Shown here in pieces: positions 8,843 to 17,581 of a DNA stretch of 64,000 nt. How positions within the stretch are numbered: the stretch's first letter is position 1; the number at the start of each line of letters is the position of its first letter. The notes below the pieces were generated by a model that made no database searches, had not been told where the DNA came from, and saw nothing but the letters and a program-made list of their open reading frames with translations. Source of the DNA: Candidatus Bathyarchaeota archaeon (GTDB taxonomy: Archaea; Thermoproteota; Bathyarchaeia; 40CM-2-53-6); the NCBI GenBank assembly GCA_005884195.1, contig VBBP01000052.1, positions 1 to 64,000 on the forward strand, written 5' to 3'. Made by a program: the position numbers and the translations under genes.

Positions 8843-9871
8843 ATGAAACCGGCAGGCCTAGACTGGCTCCTAGAACGAGAGGACCCTCCTATTCGACTAT
8901 TTGCTCTTCAAGACATTCTAGGGCGGTCTCCCCAAAGCAAGGAAGTGCTTGAGACCCGAGACCAGATCAGAAAATATTCTCCTATACGAAAGGTACTGGG
9001 TGCTCGGACAAAGGATGGATATTGGCCACCGAGGGAGACCTGTTACACTCCCAAGTGGACATCAACGGTCTGGCCCTTAATGCTACTGGGCGAGATGGGG
9101 GTCACCCCCGACGAAGGCGTTAAGCGCGCCTGCGAACGGTTTCTGGACCTCCACCAGCTGGACAACGGCGCTTTCACATGTCCCAGCCCTCCTGACGTGA
9201 AGCGCTGGGAAAGAGGGCGCCAGGGGAAAAAGGGCAAACGTTGGGAGGAGCCTTGCCTCACTGGCAACATGATCCGGACCCTGCTCGTGTTCGGGTACGG
9301 AGAAGACAAGAGGGTGAAGAAGGCGATCGACTGGATGCCAGAGCATCAACTCGAGGATGGAGGCTGGAACTGCAACTATCCCGAGAAGAAAGTGAAGCAC
9401 AGCAGCTTCATGTCAACAATCGAACCACTCTGGGCCTACTCAGAGATTCCACGCGCAAAGTGGACGCGTAAGATGAAACGGTCAGCCGAGCAGGGAGCAG
9501 AATTCTTGCTGATGCACCGAGTCTACAAGAGTGACCATCATCACTGGAAACACAGCTTACCATTCGCCACAGTGTTCCACTTTCCAATGTACTACTATTA
9601 CGATGCCCTGCACGGTCTGAGGGTCCTTGCAAAATTGGGGTACGGGGACGATGAGCGGGTTAGCGACGCGGCCCACCTGATCCTATCCAAACGTTCTCCA
9701 GATGGGAAGTGGCTTTTGGAGGGAGACTGGTCTCGCGAGCAGGAGGCGAAAGAGAACAAGAGGAAGGCGCTGGTGGATGTTGAGGAGCTCTGGAAGCCAA
9801 GCAAATGGGTTACCTTGAACTGTTTCAGAGCCCTTACCGCAACCGGAGACCTGGTTATTTCAAGAAGATAG
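8843..9871 (+). CDS. Prenyltransferase / squalene-cyclase-like alpha-toroid repeat protein
   Basis: This soluble 342-residue protein has several QW-like repeats: DGYWPPRETCYTPKWTSTVW, LHQLDNGAFTCP, HQLEDGGWNCNYPEKK and SPDGKWLLEG. They indicate an alpha/alpha toroid related to terpene cyclases and protein prenyltransferases. The DxDD cyclase acid motif is not evident, so catalysis is uncertain. It has many Trp, His and Cys residues. Single gene; no partner is obvious. Confidence 0.7.
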   Translation: MKPAGLDWLLEREDPPIRLFALQDILGRSPQSKEVLETRDQIRKYSPIRKVLGARTKDGYWPPRETCYTPKWTSTVWPLMLLGEMGVTPDEGVKRACERFLDLHQLDNGAFTCPSPPDVKRWERGRQGKKGKRWEEPCLTGNMIRTLLVFGYGEDKRVKKAIDWMPEHQLEDGGWNCNYPEKKVKHSSFMSTIEPLWAYSEIPRAKWTRKMKRSAEQGAEFLLMHRVYKSDHHHWKHSLPFATVFHFPMYYYYDALHGLRVLAKLGYGDDERVSDAAHLILSKRSPDGKWLLEGDWSREQEAKENKRKALVDVEELWKPSKWVTLNCFRALTATGDLVISRR

Positions 9872-9926
9872 TCAGTTGAACCCAACCGCTGAGCAGGATA
9901 TTCTACTAGACAGCGCCATGACCGAT

Positions 9927-9941
9927 GATTAATTCGCGTTA
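9927..9941 (+). repeat. Left copy of a 15-nt direct repeat flanking the helicase region
   Basis: GATTAATTCGCGTTA occurs here and again, identically, at 12132-12146. The two copies bracket the VOC remnant and the DExH helicase gene. Confidence 0.6.
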
Positions 9942-9990
9942 CTATCTCAGTTCTGATCTCTGATGCGGCAGGGTTGTTTCAATAATCAGT

Positions 9991-10116
9991 TTAGCTTTTG
10001 TGAATGACCTCGATGTCGTGGCCGTCAGGATCGAACACCCATGTCGCGTCAAGAATCACCATCCTCAAAAACAAAAGGAAAGAAACCGGTTCGTCCAAGT
10101 AATTCTCGATCGTACT
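9991..10116 (-). pseudogene. Remnant of a VOC (glyoxalase/bleomycin-resistance) protein C terminus
   Basis: Read on the minus strand, this frame ends ATWVFDPDGHDIEVIHKS then TAA. The DPDGHxIE motif is the classic C terminus of VOC-superfamily dioxygenase/glyoxalase proteins. Only about 40 codons are open, and the rest of the expected 120-residue domain is missing because of stops upstream. It looks like a decayed gene end left in the spacer upstream of the helicase. The spacer 9872-10294 holds nothing else I can recognise. Confidence 0.55.
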
Positions 10117-10294
10117 TCAGGCTCGCCATCGCATGGCTAGCAAATTTCTCATTGGCGCTGGTTTATTTCTGCCCTTATGGAAACGATATTCTGGAGGGCT
10201 AGAGTCTCCTTTGGCAGGCAGCGAACCTAGCGTTGGTTATGGTCATCGCTTTCCAGCTGTTCCAGAGGATGGAGTGGAGGGCCGAGAGCAGAAA

Positions 10295-12076
10295 ATGACT
10301 GACAAACGGCCGGAACCAAAACTCCCAATCTTCTCAATCCTTGACTCGATTGATTTCTCGGAACATTTCGTAATCATCGGCGATGTCGGAACAGGGAAGA
10401 GCACCATAACCCCGATTCACGAATACGAGATGAGCAAGGGGAACAGGCAGATCGTCATCCGCGAGCCCTCAAGGGCCGCCTGCAACGCTCTCTATTATTC
10501 GCTCCAGGCGCTTCATCCAGAACTGCGAGACTCACTGGCAGTCATTACAAAGGACACTAAGATCAATGTCAGCGGCAAGATCAAGATAGTCACGGACGGC
10601 GTCTTGCTGAGAATGCTGGCCGAGGACTCGATTTCTGACTCTTCAATTTACTTTGATGAAAGCCACCAGATGTCTTCTCAATTGGAACTCTGCATGTCAC
10701 TCGCAAAGAAAGTGGAACCCAGAGCCAGGAATCTGTTTCGGGTCATGAGCGCCACAATCGACCCGAAGGAGTTCCTATCGTTCCTGGAAATTTCAAAACT
10801 CTATCGAATGAGCGGTCGCAGACATCACGTCGCTCTCGAGGTGGAGGTCGCAGAGGACCACGCTGACATGTTCAAGATTCTATCGCGCCTCCTTGACGCG
10901 CAACCCCGCGATGAATCGTGGCTAGTTTTTCTCCCCACACGTAGACTGGTCGAAAAATATGCCAGCAGCTATGGCGGCGTTTACATTCACGGAGGCCTTG
11001 AAGGTTCAGAGATCAATAGGATCCAACGACGAGCCGAACTCGATAAGAATCTGAGAATCTTTGCAACAAACGTAATCGCTTCCTCAGTGAACATTTACGT
11101 GGATAACGTGTTGATATTTGATGACGTGATTGACAGCAAGGACAAGCTAGGTCAAAAGACGCTCCACTACATGAAGGTGGACAACAACTCACTGCTACAG
11201 ATGATAGGCAGAATCGGTCGCTTCAAGCCAGGCCGCGCCGTCATCCTTACTGATACACCCCTCCCAGACAAGATCAACCCGATACAAGTGCGGAAAGCTC
11301 TCGAAAACGAAACCCCTTTTGACTTGGTACTCCTCATGTCAAAGTATGGCCTCAAACTCTCAGAGCTAGATTTCATGTCAAAGGTAGATCATCGCGAGGT
11401 TGCCTTTGCAGAGAACTGGCTCGTAGAAATTGGAGCAATAGACCGCCACACCCGCAGAGCCACATGGAAGGGACTTTTGATGAGCGAGATCCCATACGAG
11501 CCCGACTTTTCACACATGATCTCTAGCGCTCTAATCTCCGGGGACTATCATATGGCAAGGTTTCTCCTGGCCAGCGGCTCTTTCGGCGATTCGCTCAACC
11601 ATGCTTACAGATCAGATGCAGAAGGCATTGCTCACCGGTTATTGTATGGCTTCGACAGATCAAATGAGCTTAACATCAAAGCGCATCTTCTCAAAGCGTA
11701 CGCGGAAGATAGCGATGGGTCATTCGTCTCAAAGCTAGTCGCGAACGGACTCTTTGCCGGATTCGTCGAGGAAGCCTGGAAGAACTATGAAGCAGCCAGA
11801 GAAGTGCTGAATGACCTTCTCCGTTCATCAAAGAAGAGGCCCATACCCAAGGAGATCATGGTAGATCCAGATGTTATCAAGCTCATACCATACCTCGAAG
11901 ACTGCTTGTCGTTCGAAAGGTTCGGCCCAGACGAAAGGAACAGCCACGACCTGAGGCAAATGAAGATCAAAGGACAGTTCTTCGCAAGAGCTCTGACGAT
12001 AAACTACAGACGCATATTGTTCGACATAGTTGGGGTGAATTCTCCAGGTAAGCATCGCCATCAAACCAGGCGATGA
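10295..12076 (+). CDS. DExH-box (HrpA/HrpB-like) superfamily 2 helicase
   Basis: I choose the ATG at 10295 (MTDKRPEPKLP). An upstream in-frame ATG at 10133 would add 54 residues that look untranslated. The 593-residue protein has Walker A IGDVGTGKST, the DExH box YFDESHQ, motif III MSATI, motif V FATNVIASSVNI and motif VI QMIGRIGR. A winged-helix and helical bundle follow, as in DEAH RNA helicases, plus about 200 unfamiliar C-terminal residues. It should be an NTP-dependent RNA/RNP remodeller. Flanking direct repeats suggest a mobile or recently inserted cassette. Confidence 0.85.
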   Translation: MTDKRPEPKLPIFSILDSIDFSEHFVIIGDVGTGKSTITPIHEYEMSKGNRQIVIREPSRAACNALYYSLQALHPELRDSLAVITKDTKINVSGKIKIVTDGVLLRMLAEDSISDSSIYFDESHQMSSQLELCMSLAKKVEPRARNLFRVMSATIDPKEFLSFLEISKLYRMSGRRHHVALEVEVAEDHADMFKILSRLLDAQPRDESWLVFLPTRRLVEKYASSYGGVYIHGGLEGSEINRIQRRAELDKNLRIFATNVIASSVNIYVDNVLIFDDVIDSKDKLGQKTLHYMKVDNNSLLQMIGRIGRFKPGRAVILTDTPLPDKINPIQVRKALENETPFDLVLLMSKYGLKLSELDFMSKVDHREVAFAENWLVEIGAIDRHTRRATWKGLLMSEIPYEPDFSHMISSALISGDYHMARFLLASGSFGDSLNHAYRSDAEGIAHRLLYGFDRSNELNIKAHLLKAYAEDSDGSFVSKLVANGLFAGFVEEAWKNYEAAREVLNDLLRSSKKRPIPKEIMVDPDVIKLIPYLEDCLSFERFGPDERNSHDLRQMKIKGQFFARALTINYRRILFDIVGVNSPGKHRHQTRR

Positions 12077-12131
12077 GACCAAAATCAGGCTAAACGTCTA
12101 TCAAGCCCGAACCGGTTCGATAATGGGGAGA

Positions 12132-12146
12132 GATTAATTCGCGTTA
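12132..12146 (+). repeat. Right copy of the 15-nt direct repeat flanking the helicase region
   Basis: Identical to 9927-9941 (GATTAATTCGCGTTA). It lies 55 nt after the helicase stop. The surrounding bases differ, so the identity is confined to this core. Confidence 0.6.
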
Positions 12147-12277
12147 AGCACGGGTTTCCTAGTGAATCTTGGCGATTGCGACCGTCGAAGTTTTTTCGGT
12201 AACCCCTTCCACAAACAATAAGAAAGCCTCGACCTGTACAGCTTCGCGGTTCTCTTCCTTTGAAGCAACCAGGTCGA

Positions 12278-12940
12278 ATGATTGAGTTCAAGAGTGAGAC
12301 AGGCAAAGCAGCTGGGTACCTGGCGTTGCCGGAAAAGCCTCGAGGCGGAGTGCTTGTATTGCACGCCTGGTGGGGACTGAACGACTTCTTCAAGAGCTTC
12401 TGCGACCGGCTCGCATCCCACGGCTTTCTAGCCATGGCACCGGATCTTTACGGAGGACCTGTTGCAAAGACCGTTAGCGAGGCGAAGGAGCTAGCGTCGA
12501 GCTTTGATGAAAATTCGAAGGCGCCACCAGTTGTTTTGGGCGCCATGGATTATTTGCGGTCTCAGCCTTCACAATCAGGGCTCAGGACAGGTGTTGTTGG
12601 TTTCTCTATGGGTGCTGCTTGGGCGTTGTGGTTGAGCACGAAGAGGCCGGAGGATGTGGGGGCGGTGGTCGTGTTCTATGGAACTTACCTACTGGACTTT
12701 TCTAAGGCAAAAGCATCCTTTCTGGGGAACTTCGCACCTGAAGACGAGTGGGAACCTACAGCCACCGTGAAGGCTCTGGAGCAGAAGATTCGGGGGGCCA
12801 GGAGAGAGGTTACCTTTCATTTCTACCCCGGAACGAGACACTGGTTCTTCGAAGAGGACCGGCCCGACGCTTATGACCGGGAAGCAGCAAGCCTGGCTTG
12901 GAACCGAACCCTAGAGTTCCTCAACAGCAAACTACAGTAG
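12278..12940 (+). CDS. Dienelactone-hydrolase-family alpha/beta hydrolase
   Basis: The ATG at 12278 starts MIEFKSETGKAAGYLALP; a TTG six codons upstream is an alternative. The fold markers are GGVLVLHAWWGLNDF, the nucleophile elbow VGFSMGAAWA, and a C-terminal YPGTRHWFFEEDRPDAYD holding the acid and histidine. Typical DLH enzymes use Cys at the elbow; here it is Ser, so it is an esterase-like variant. About 220 residues, cytosolic, substrate unknown. Confidence 0.85.
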   Translation: MIEFKSETGKAAGYLALPEKPRGGVLVLHAWWGLNDFFKSFCDRLASHGFLAMAPDLYGGPVAKTVSEAKELASSFDENSKAPPVVLGAMDYLRSQPSQSGLRTGVVGFSMGAAWALWLSTKRPEDVGAVVVFYGTYLLDFSKAKASFLGNFAPEDEWEPTATVKALEQKIRGARREVTFHFYPGTRHWFFEEDRPDAYDREAASLAWNRTLEFLNSKLQ

Positions 12941-12990
12941 CCTGCTAGGGAAATCATCCACCTCAGCAATTCTTAACTCGATCATGGACT

Positions 12991-13653
12991 ATGGAGAAAC
13001 ATATCATGCAATCTGTGACCAGCAAGGTCGAGATTCGCGACATAACAACCGGGTTGTGGATCTGGCGTTCAGAACATCATCACTGGAAGCCCGGCGACGA
13101 CTGGCAACCAATTGTCACATCAACCTTTGTTGAATCGGGAGGCGAGAGGCTCGTGCTTGACCCACTCGTCCCGAAAACGGCCGCGGCAGAGTTGTGGAAG
13201 CGTCTAGACAACCGGCCGCCGACGGTGGCCGCTGTCCTTATCCCTGACCATGTGCGAGATGTCGAAGAGTTTGTCCGCCGATACAAGGCGCGTCCCTTCG
13301 GTCCGAGACTTTTCTGGCCCGACGACGTCCCCAAGACTGCGCTGGAGATAATCGAACCGGATCGTGTTCTTCCCGGAGGCCTTGTCGCCCTTTACGACGG
13401 AAGAGGGCGCCTCGAGACACCTCTCTGGCTGCCTGAGCAGCGAGTGATAGTCTTTGGAGACGCGCTAACGGAGCGTGGTGGCGAGCTTCGGGTCTGGGGT
13501 TCGCCGTGGCATGAGAAACGAGCGTTGCCAGCGTTACGAGAGTTGCTGAGGCTTCCGTTTGAGAAAGTAATCACTTCACACTGTGACCGCGAACCGGTGC
13601 ACAGCCGAGCGGCCTATGAGCATGCGCTGGAACTCCCGCCTTGGGAGGGCTAG
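12991..13653 (+). CDS. Metallo-beta-lactamase-fold-like protein lacking the metal motif
   Basis: The 220-residue protein has the layout of a small MBL-fold hydrolase: VESGGERLVLDPLVP, VAAVLIPDHVRDVEEFV, RVIVFGDAL, and a C-terminal KVITSHCDREPVHSRAAYEHAL resembling the end of the fold. The HxHxDH metal site that should follow strand 4 is replaced by PDHVRDVE, so the usual dinuclear zinc centre cannot form. It may be a degenerate, non-hydrolytic member. A second Met at codon 6 is a possible start. Confidence 0.55.
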   Translation: MEKHIMQSVTSKVEIRDITTGLWIWRSEHHHWKPGDDWQPIVTSTFVESGGERLVLDPLVPKTAAAELWKRLDNRPPTVAAVLIPDHVRDVEEFVRRYKARPFGPRLFWPDDVPKTALEIIEPDRVLPGGLVALYDGRGRLETPLWLPEQRVIVFGDALTERGGELRVWGSPWHEKRALPALRELLRLPFEKVITSHCDREPVHSRAAYEHALELPPWEG

Positions 13654-13717
13654 CCGACTGCAGAATTCAGACTTGGAGATTAAGTGTCCCGGACGAGCAA
13701 TCTACCGGTATTCGGCG

Positions 13718-14662
13718 TCATTTTGGGTTGCCTGCTTTGAGCCAGTCGGCATAGTGTTGAACGCCTGACCGAGTGTCGAATTTCGCCTCGAAGCCCGTGT
13801 CCTGTTGTAACCGCTTGGTCTCGATAATGGGTAGTGGTGGAAATGGAAAATGTCCTGGTGGAAGGTCTACTTTGAAGTTCGGAAACACTCTCTTGACAGC
13901 TTCCACGAGTTCGCTATTCGGAGTGAGTTTGCCTGAAGCTATGTTGTAGACGTCGTGCTGGAGCTTTTCTGCGGTTTGAAGCAGTGCGATGGCCTTGGCC
14001 ATGTCCTTGATGTACAACATATCTCCCGTATCGTCCGCGTTACCGAAAAACACGTTCTCGAGGTTCGCCGGTTTTCCGCTTACAGCCGCAAGAATCAATC
14101 GTGACGGGAGGCCGAGCTGATTACCGTCAAAGGGGCCGTACATTCCCATTAAACGCGCGCAGATGGTGCTGATGCCGGTTTTCTTTGCGAACTGCTCGGC
14201 AGCCACCTCGACAATCTTCTGATACGCAAGAATAGGGAACATACTTTGAAGACCAATAGGGTGCTCTTCATCTGCTGTTCCCGAAATCCCGAGATACATT
14301 CCACCTGTGCTTGAGAATGTCACCCTCTTGACTTTCCATTCCTGTGCCACTTGGAAAGTGGCGTCGAGCATGTCGAAATATCCCCGAAGGCCGCGCAGCG
14401 GGCCCTCCCCTGAGGAGAAACCTCCAGCGACATTGACGATGCCATCGATCTTGTGCTTCTCGCCGATCTTTCGTAAGTCTGCAATTGAGGTCGAGTCGGC
14501 AGGTTCGATGAACACGTGGCGATGATCAAGATGCTTCTTTAGGAAACCGGGAATCTCAATGTTCTCGTGCCTGGTGACCACGCAGTCCTTACCCAGGTCG
14601 ACCAGGGCTTCTGTCGTGTTCGAGCCTATGAACCCGTTCAGGCCGCCAACTACAAGAATCAT
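13718..14662 (-). CDS. NAD-dependent epimerase/dehydratase-like (extended SDR) protein
   Basis: The protein has 314 residues. The Rossmann start is MILVVGGLNGFIGSNTTEAL (GxxGxxG). VKRVTFSSTGGMYLG supplies the SDR serine region and YNIASGKLTPNSELVEAV the C-terminal substrate part. The usual YxxxK is altered: around LAYQKIVEV the lysine aligns with the family lysine, but the catalytic Tyr four residues earlier is Leu. Ordinary SDR chemistry is therefore doubtful. It follows the MDR gene by 2 nt as the last gene of a four-gene operon. Confidence 0.8.
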   Translation of the reverse strand: MILVVGGLNGFIGSNTTEALVDLGKDCVVTRHENIEIPGFLKKHLDHRHVFIEPADSTSIADLRKIGEKHKIDGIVNVAGGFSSGEGPLRGLRGYFDMLDATFQVAQEWKVKRVTFSSTGGMYLGISGTADEEHPIGLQSMFPILAYQKIVEVAAEQFAKKTGISTICARLMGMYGPFDGNQLGLPSRLILAAVSGKPANLENVFFGNADDTGDMLYIKDMAKAIALLQTAEKLQHDVYNIASGKLTPNSELVEAVKRVFPNFKVDLPPGHFPFPPLPIIETKRLQQDTGFEAKFDTRSGVQHYADWLKAGNPK

Positions 14663-14664
14663 CG

Positions 14665-15753
14665 CTATGCCATATTCCTAGAGGATACGTACGAGTCAGC
14701 TGAAGTCGGCTTCGAGTCAGTGTGGTCCACAGTGATGACTATCTTTCCTCGCGTATGTCCCTCTTCAAAGTACCGGACCGCCTGAGCAGTCTCGCCTAAC
14801 GAGTAGCGCCTATCGATAACAGGCACGATCTTTCCTGATTCCATGAGTTCCTTCAATGTAACGAAGTCTTCCTGGTTTCCTTTTGCCACGAAGAACAAGA
14901 ATTTCTTGTCTCCCCTTGACAACCGTGCTCGGATAATGAAACTGAGCAGGCGCCTGATGATCTTGTCTCTCATACCAACGAGAACAAATGTCCCGTTCGG
15001 ATTCAATATGCGCTTGTAGGCAGAGATTGAATGACTCGAGGCAGTGTCAACGATCAAGTCATACATTTGCACGTTCTTGGTGAAATCCTCGTTCGTATAG
15101 TCAATGACATGGTCTGCGCCGAGAGAGCGGACCAGATCTATATTCCCCGTGTTGGTGACGGCGGTGACTTCAGCTCCGAAGGACTTGGCGATTTGTACCG
15201 CGAATGTTCCTACTCCACCGCCGGCACCGTTGACCAGCACCCTCTGTCCGGGTTTGATGTGTCCATGGTTTCGGAGAGCTTGTAGTGCGGTTAATCCGGC
15301 GATGGGGACGGCGGCAGTTTCTTCAAAAGAGCGATTTGTGGGTTTCAGGGCGATCCTGTTCTGCTTTGCAGTTGCATACTCTGCGTAAGCGCCATCGCAT
15401 ACGCCGTACACTTCATCTCCGGGCTTGAACTGAGTCACATTATCGCTGACTGCTTCCACCCTCCCGGCAATGTCGCTGCCAACTCCGTGCTCTTTTGGTC
15501 GACGCACGCCAGATCGGAAAAGGGCAAGTCGTAAGATGAAGGAGGGTGGTCCTCTTATCTCATACTTGTCTGCGGCATTTACTGAGGACGCGTAGATCTT
15601 TACCAATACTCCGCGAACATCGTCTGGAGCAGGTTTCTCTAACTCCTTCATCTCTAGAACGTCCGGCGATCCGTATCGTTCGCGGATGATCGCTTTCATT
15701 CGTCCGCTCTCAATTTCTTTTGATTCGGTAGACATCGCAGGTTCCTCAGTCAT
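14665..15753 (-). CDS. Quinone-reductase-like medium-chain dehydrogenase/reductase
   Basis: I place the start at the ATG of MTEEPAMSTESKEI, which overlaps the upstream gene's stop by 8 nt. A second Met six codons on is also possible. The protein shows YGSPDVLEMKELEKPAP, YASSVNAADKYEIRGPP, the conserved VGSDIAGRVEAV and the NADPH site VLVNGAGGGVGTFAVQIAK. It lacks the structural-zinc cysteine cluster, so it fits the zeta-crystallin/quinone oxidoreductase branch. Substrate unknown. Confidence 0.85.
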   Translation of the reverse strand: MTEEPAMSTESKEIESGRMKAIIRERYGSPDVLEMKELEKPAPDDVRGVLVKIYASSVNAADKYEIRGPPSFILRLALFRSGVRRPKEHGVGSDIAGRVEAVSDNVTQFKPGDEVYGVCDGAYAEYATAKQNRIALKPTNRSFEETAAVPIAGLTALQALRNHGHIKPGQRVLVNGAGGGVGTFAVQIAKSFGAEVTAVTNTGNIDLVRSLGADHVIDYTNEDFTKNVQMYDLIVDTASSHSISAYKRILNPNGTFVLVGMRDKIIRRLLSFIIRARLSRGDKKFLFFVAKGNQEDFVTLKELMESGKIVPVIDRRYSLGETAQAVRYFEEGHTRGKIVITVDHTDSKPTSADSYVSSRNMA

Positions 15754-17020
15754 ATTTCGCGAGAACCTCCTCTGTGGTGTTGAGCATCTCGCCAATGTCG
15801 ATCGGGGAGCCTTCCATCACATCTTTCACCTGTTTCTTCGCCGTCTCGGTGAGTAGAGATCGTAGGTCATTGGCTAGTTCCTTCGATTCTGTTCTGCTGG
15901 TCTTGTTCTCAGTTCTGAGAATGACGCTGTCCCCTGAGACCTTTAGCGTGAACTTTCGAACGTCAACTGTGATCTTGTCCTCGGTGACCTGGAGCGTGTG
16001 AAGTGGGGATGCCGTCCTCACCTCTCTGGGAGAGTAGGAGAAACTGTCGGACCCAGCCGAGAGTTCCATCGAGCCGTCCCCCACTGAGAGGATGCTTCCG
16101 TTCCATTTTGCTGTTGCACGGTGACCATTTGTCGTTACATAGTCGTTGGTAGCTCCCTTCGCCAGCCATCTCTCCTTTGGGTGATGCTCGCCGTCTCCGT
16201 CCCAGTCGAAGATGAGTGGACCAATCCTCCATCGGTCCCCCATGCAACCGTCGCGGATCTTTATCCGTCCAACCTCGAGATCGTCTGCCCGCCCACTTGA
16301 TTCTACAAACAGTTGATTTGGCGACTTCCCAGTCATCTTCTCGACCTCGTCGCTTGATACTGTTCTTCCTTGGAATGGTATTCCTACGGTAGTCACTGGG
16401 CCTGGGAGCGATGCGCTCACCATCCCCATCGGGGTCTTGAACGAGCTCGAAACCTCACCCAATAGCACACATCCGATGGTTCGTCCCTCGCGTCTGATCG
16501 GCATTCCGACCGTGTCCTGTTTCACAGTCAGCTTGGTTCCTTCCATTGTCGGCCCTTTGCCTTCGGCGACGATGAAGGGAGTTGCCGACCATTTGCGCGT
16601 CAGACCGAGCTTTTGCACCGCATAGGCTCCAAGGCCAGCGGTGATCGCTGCAACTGCAAGATAGGGGACCCGGCTTGAAATGACCGCTGGATAAACGTCG
16701 GACTGCAAGGATGCCACCCAGCCGAGGATCCAGATCGACAATATGATCCCGACAAATGCAGCAGTGAGGTTCCAGAGGAAGCCGGCAACGGCTCTCCCCG
16801 CTCCCGAGTTGGTCTCTGTGCGGAAGACCCTTCCCAGGAAGAACAGTCCAATACCAGCGAGGAGTATGGAAGCGGAATACTCTTGTATTCCGAGTGGTCC
16901 CCTGATCAGCCAGACCAGTGCGAGAATCGCTGACATCCCACCCAAGGTTGTTGCGGTTCGCCGGGTCGCCAGCGCGATCCTGGAGTCCCGTCCTATCTCA
17001 ATCAATTTGTTCTCCTCCAA
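15746..17020 (-). CDS. Multi-span membrane protein with large cytoplasmic C-terminal domain, unknown family
   Basis: The protein has 424 residues. The N-terminal third holds four likely membrane spans (about 28-45, 50-66, 78-104 and 118-138). About 280 polar residues follow, rich in beta-type alternation, with GGRxxGCVLLGEVSSSF-like segments and a charged C-terminal helix pair (SLLTETAKKQVKDVMEG). I recognise no family. It overlaps the wHTH gene by 23 nt and the MDR gene by 8 nt, so it is firmly embedded in the operon. It may sense or modulate something at the membrane, which is inference. Confidence 0.75.
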   Translation of the reverse strand: MEENKLIEIGRDSRIALATRRTATTLGGMSAILALVWLIRGPLGIQEYSASILLAGIGLFFLGRVFRTETNSGAGRAVAGFLWNLTAAFVGIILSIWILGWVASLQSDVYPAVISSRVPYLAVAAITAGLGAYAVQKLGLTRKWSATPFIVAEGKGPTMEGTKLTVKQDTVGMPIRREGRTIGCVLLGEVSSSFKTPMGMVSASLPGPVTTVGIPFQGRTVSSDEVEKMTGKSPNQLFVESSGRADDLEVGRIKIRDGCMGDRWRIGPLIFDWDGDGEHHPKERWLAKGATNDYVTTNGHRATAKWNGSILSVGDGSMELSAGSDSFSYSPREVRTASPLHTLQVTEDKITVDVRKFTLKVSGDSVILRTENKTSRTESKELANDLRSLLTETAKKQVKDVMEGSPIDIGEMLNTTEEVLAKYD

Positions 17021-17564
17021 GCGCCTCGCTCATCAATGCTAAAGTCCTGGTGAGTATTCTCCCTCTCTTGGTGAGCTCGTATCCTCCCTCGTCGCTATGG
17101 GAGACAAGACCCATGTTGAGGAGACTCTTCAAGTGATTGTTGACCGAGGCCGCTTCAAGGCCTGTGGCCGTCTTGAAGTCCGAGAAAGTCTTCCTTGTGG
17201 AATAGAGCATTTTGACCATCTTGATTCTGTCAGTATTAGCCAATGATTTCAGCAGGTCGGCTGCAGTGGTCTCGGGCATATTATCGACAAGTTCGTCTAA
17301 GGCAATCTCTCCCCGCGTCGCTAAACTTGACTTCACATTCTCCCTGATCTGTCTGACAAGGTCTTTGACTACGACATAGGAGGGCTCGGATTGGGCCACG
17401 TCGTCCTTGTGGAGATCAACTCTGATTGAGCCACTTCCCGAGCTCTCGAGGGCCTGCGACACCTGGTGGCGTATCTCATCCTTGAGAGACTTGATTTCTT
17501 CCAGAAGTTCGTCTCGTAGGTCGTCTTTTTCGCTTGTCAAGTAAACGTCTCTGTACTCAGCCAA
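16998..17564 (-). CDS. ArsR-like winged-helix transcriptional regulator with coiled N terminus
   Basis: The protein has 188 residues. The N-terminal 45 form a charged, probably coiled helix (SEKDDLRDELLEEIKSLKDEI). From about residue 105 the wHTH reads LLKSLANTDRIKMVKMLYS, then ATGLEAASVNNHLKSLLNMG, with wing GGYELTKRGR. The annotated start is TTG. A TATA box only 10-17 nt upstream makes a TTG eight codons downstream (17540) a plausible leaderless start. It heads the membrane protein-MDR-SDR operon and probably controls it. Confidence 0.85.
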   Translation of the reverse strand: MAEYRDVYLTSEKDDLRDELLEEIKSLKDEIRHQVSQALESSGSGSIRVDLHKDDVAQSEPSYVVVKDLVRQIRENVKSSLATRGEIALDELVDNMPETTAADLLKSLANTDRIKMVKMLYSTRKTFSDFKTATGLEAASVNNHLKSLLNMGLVSHSDEGGYELTKRGRILTRTLALMSEALGGEQID

Positions 17565-17573
17565 GCGTGGAAG

Positions 17574-17581
17574 TATATAAT
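17574..17581 (-). promoter_or_regulatory. TATA box of the regulator-membrane protein-MDR-SDR operon
   Basis: On the minus strand the sequence reads TTATATAC inside an A/T-rich block. A start about 26 nt downstream would fall near 17552, just inside the annotated regulator start, which argues for the internal TTG at 17540. Confidence 0.55.

Noticed and set aside
9991..10116. The VOC fragment as a functional small gene
   Set aside because: It lacks most of the domain and a sensible start.
10133..10294. 54-residue N-terminal extension of the helicase
   Set aside because: No family similarity, odd composition, and the protein-like sequence begins at the ATG at 10295.
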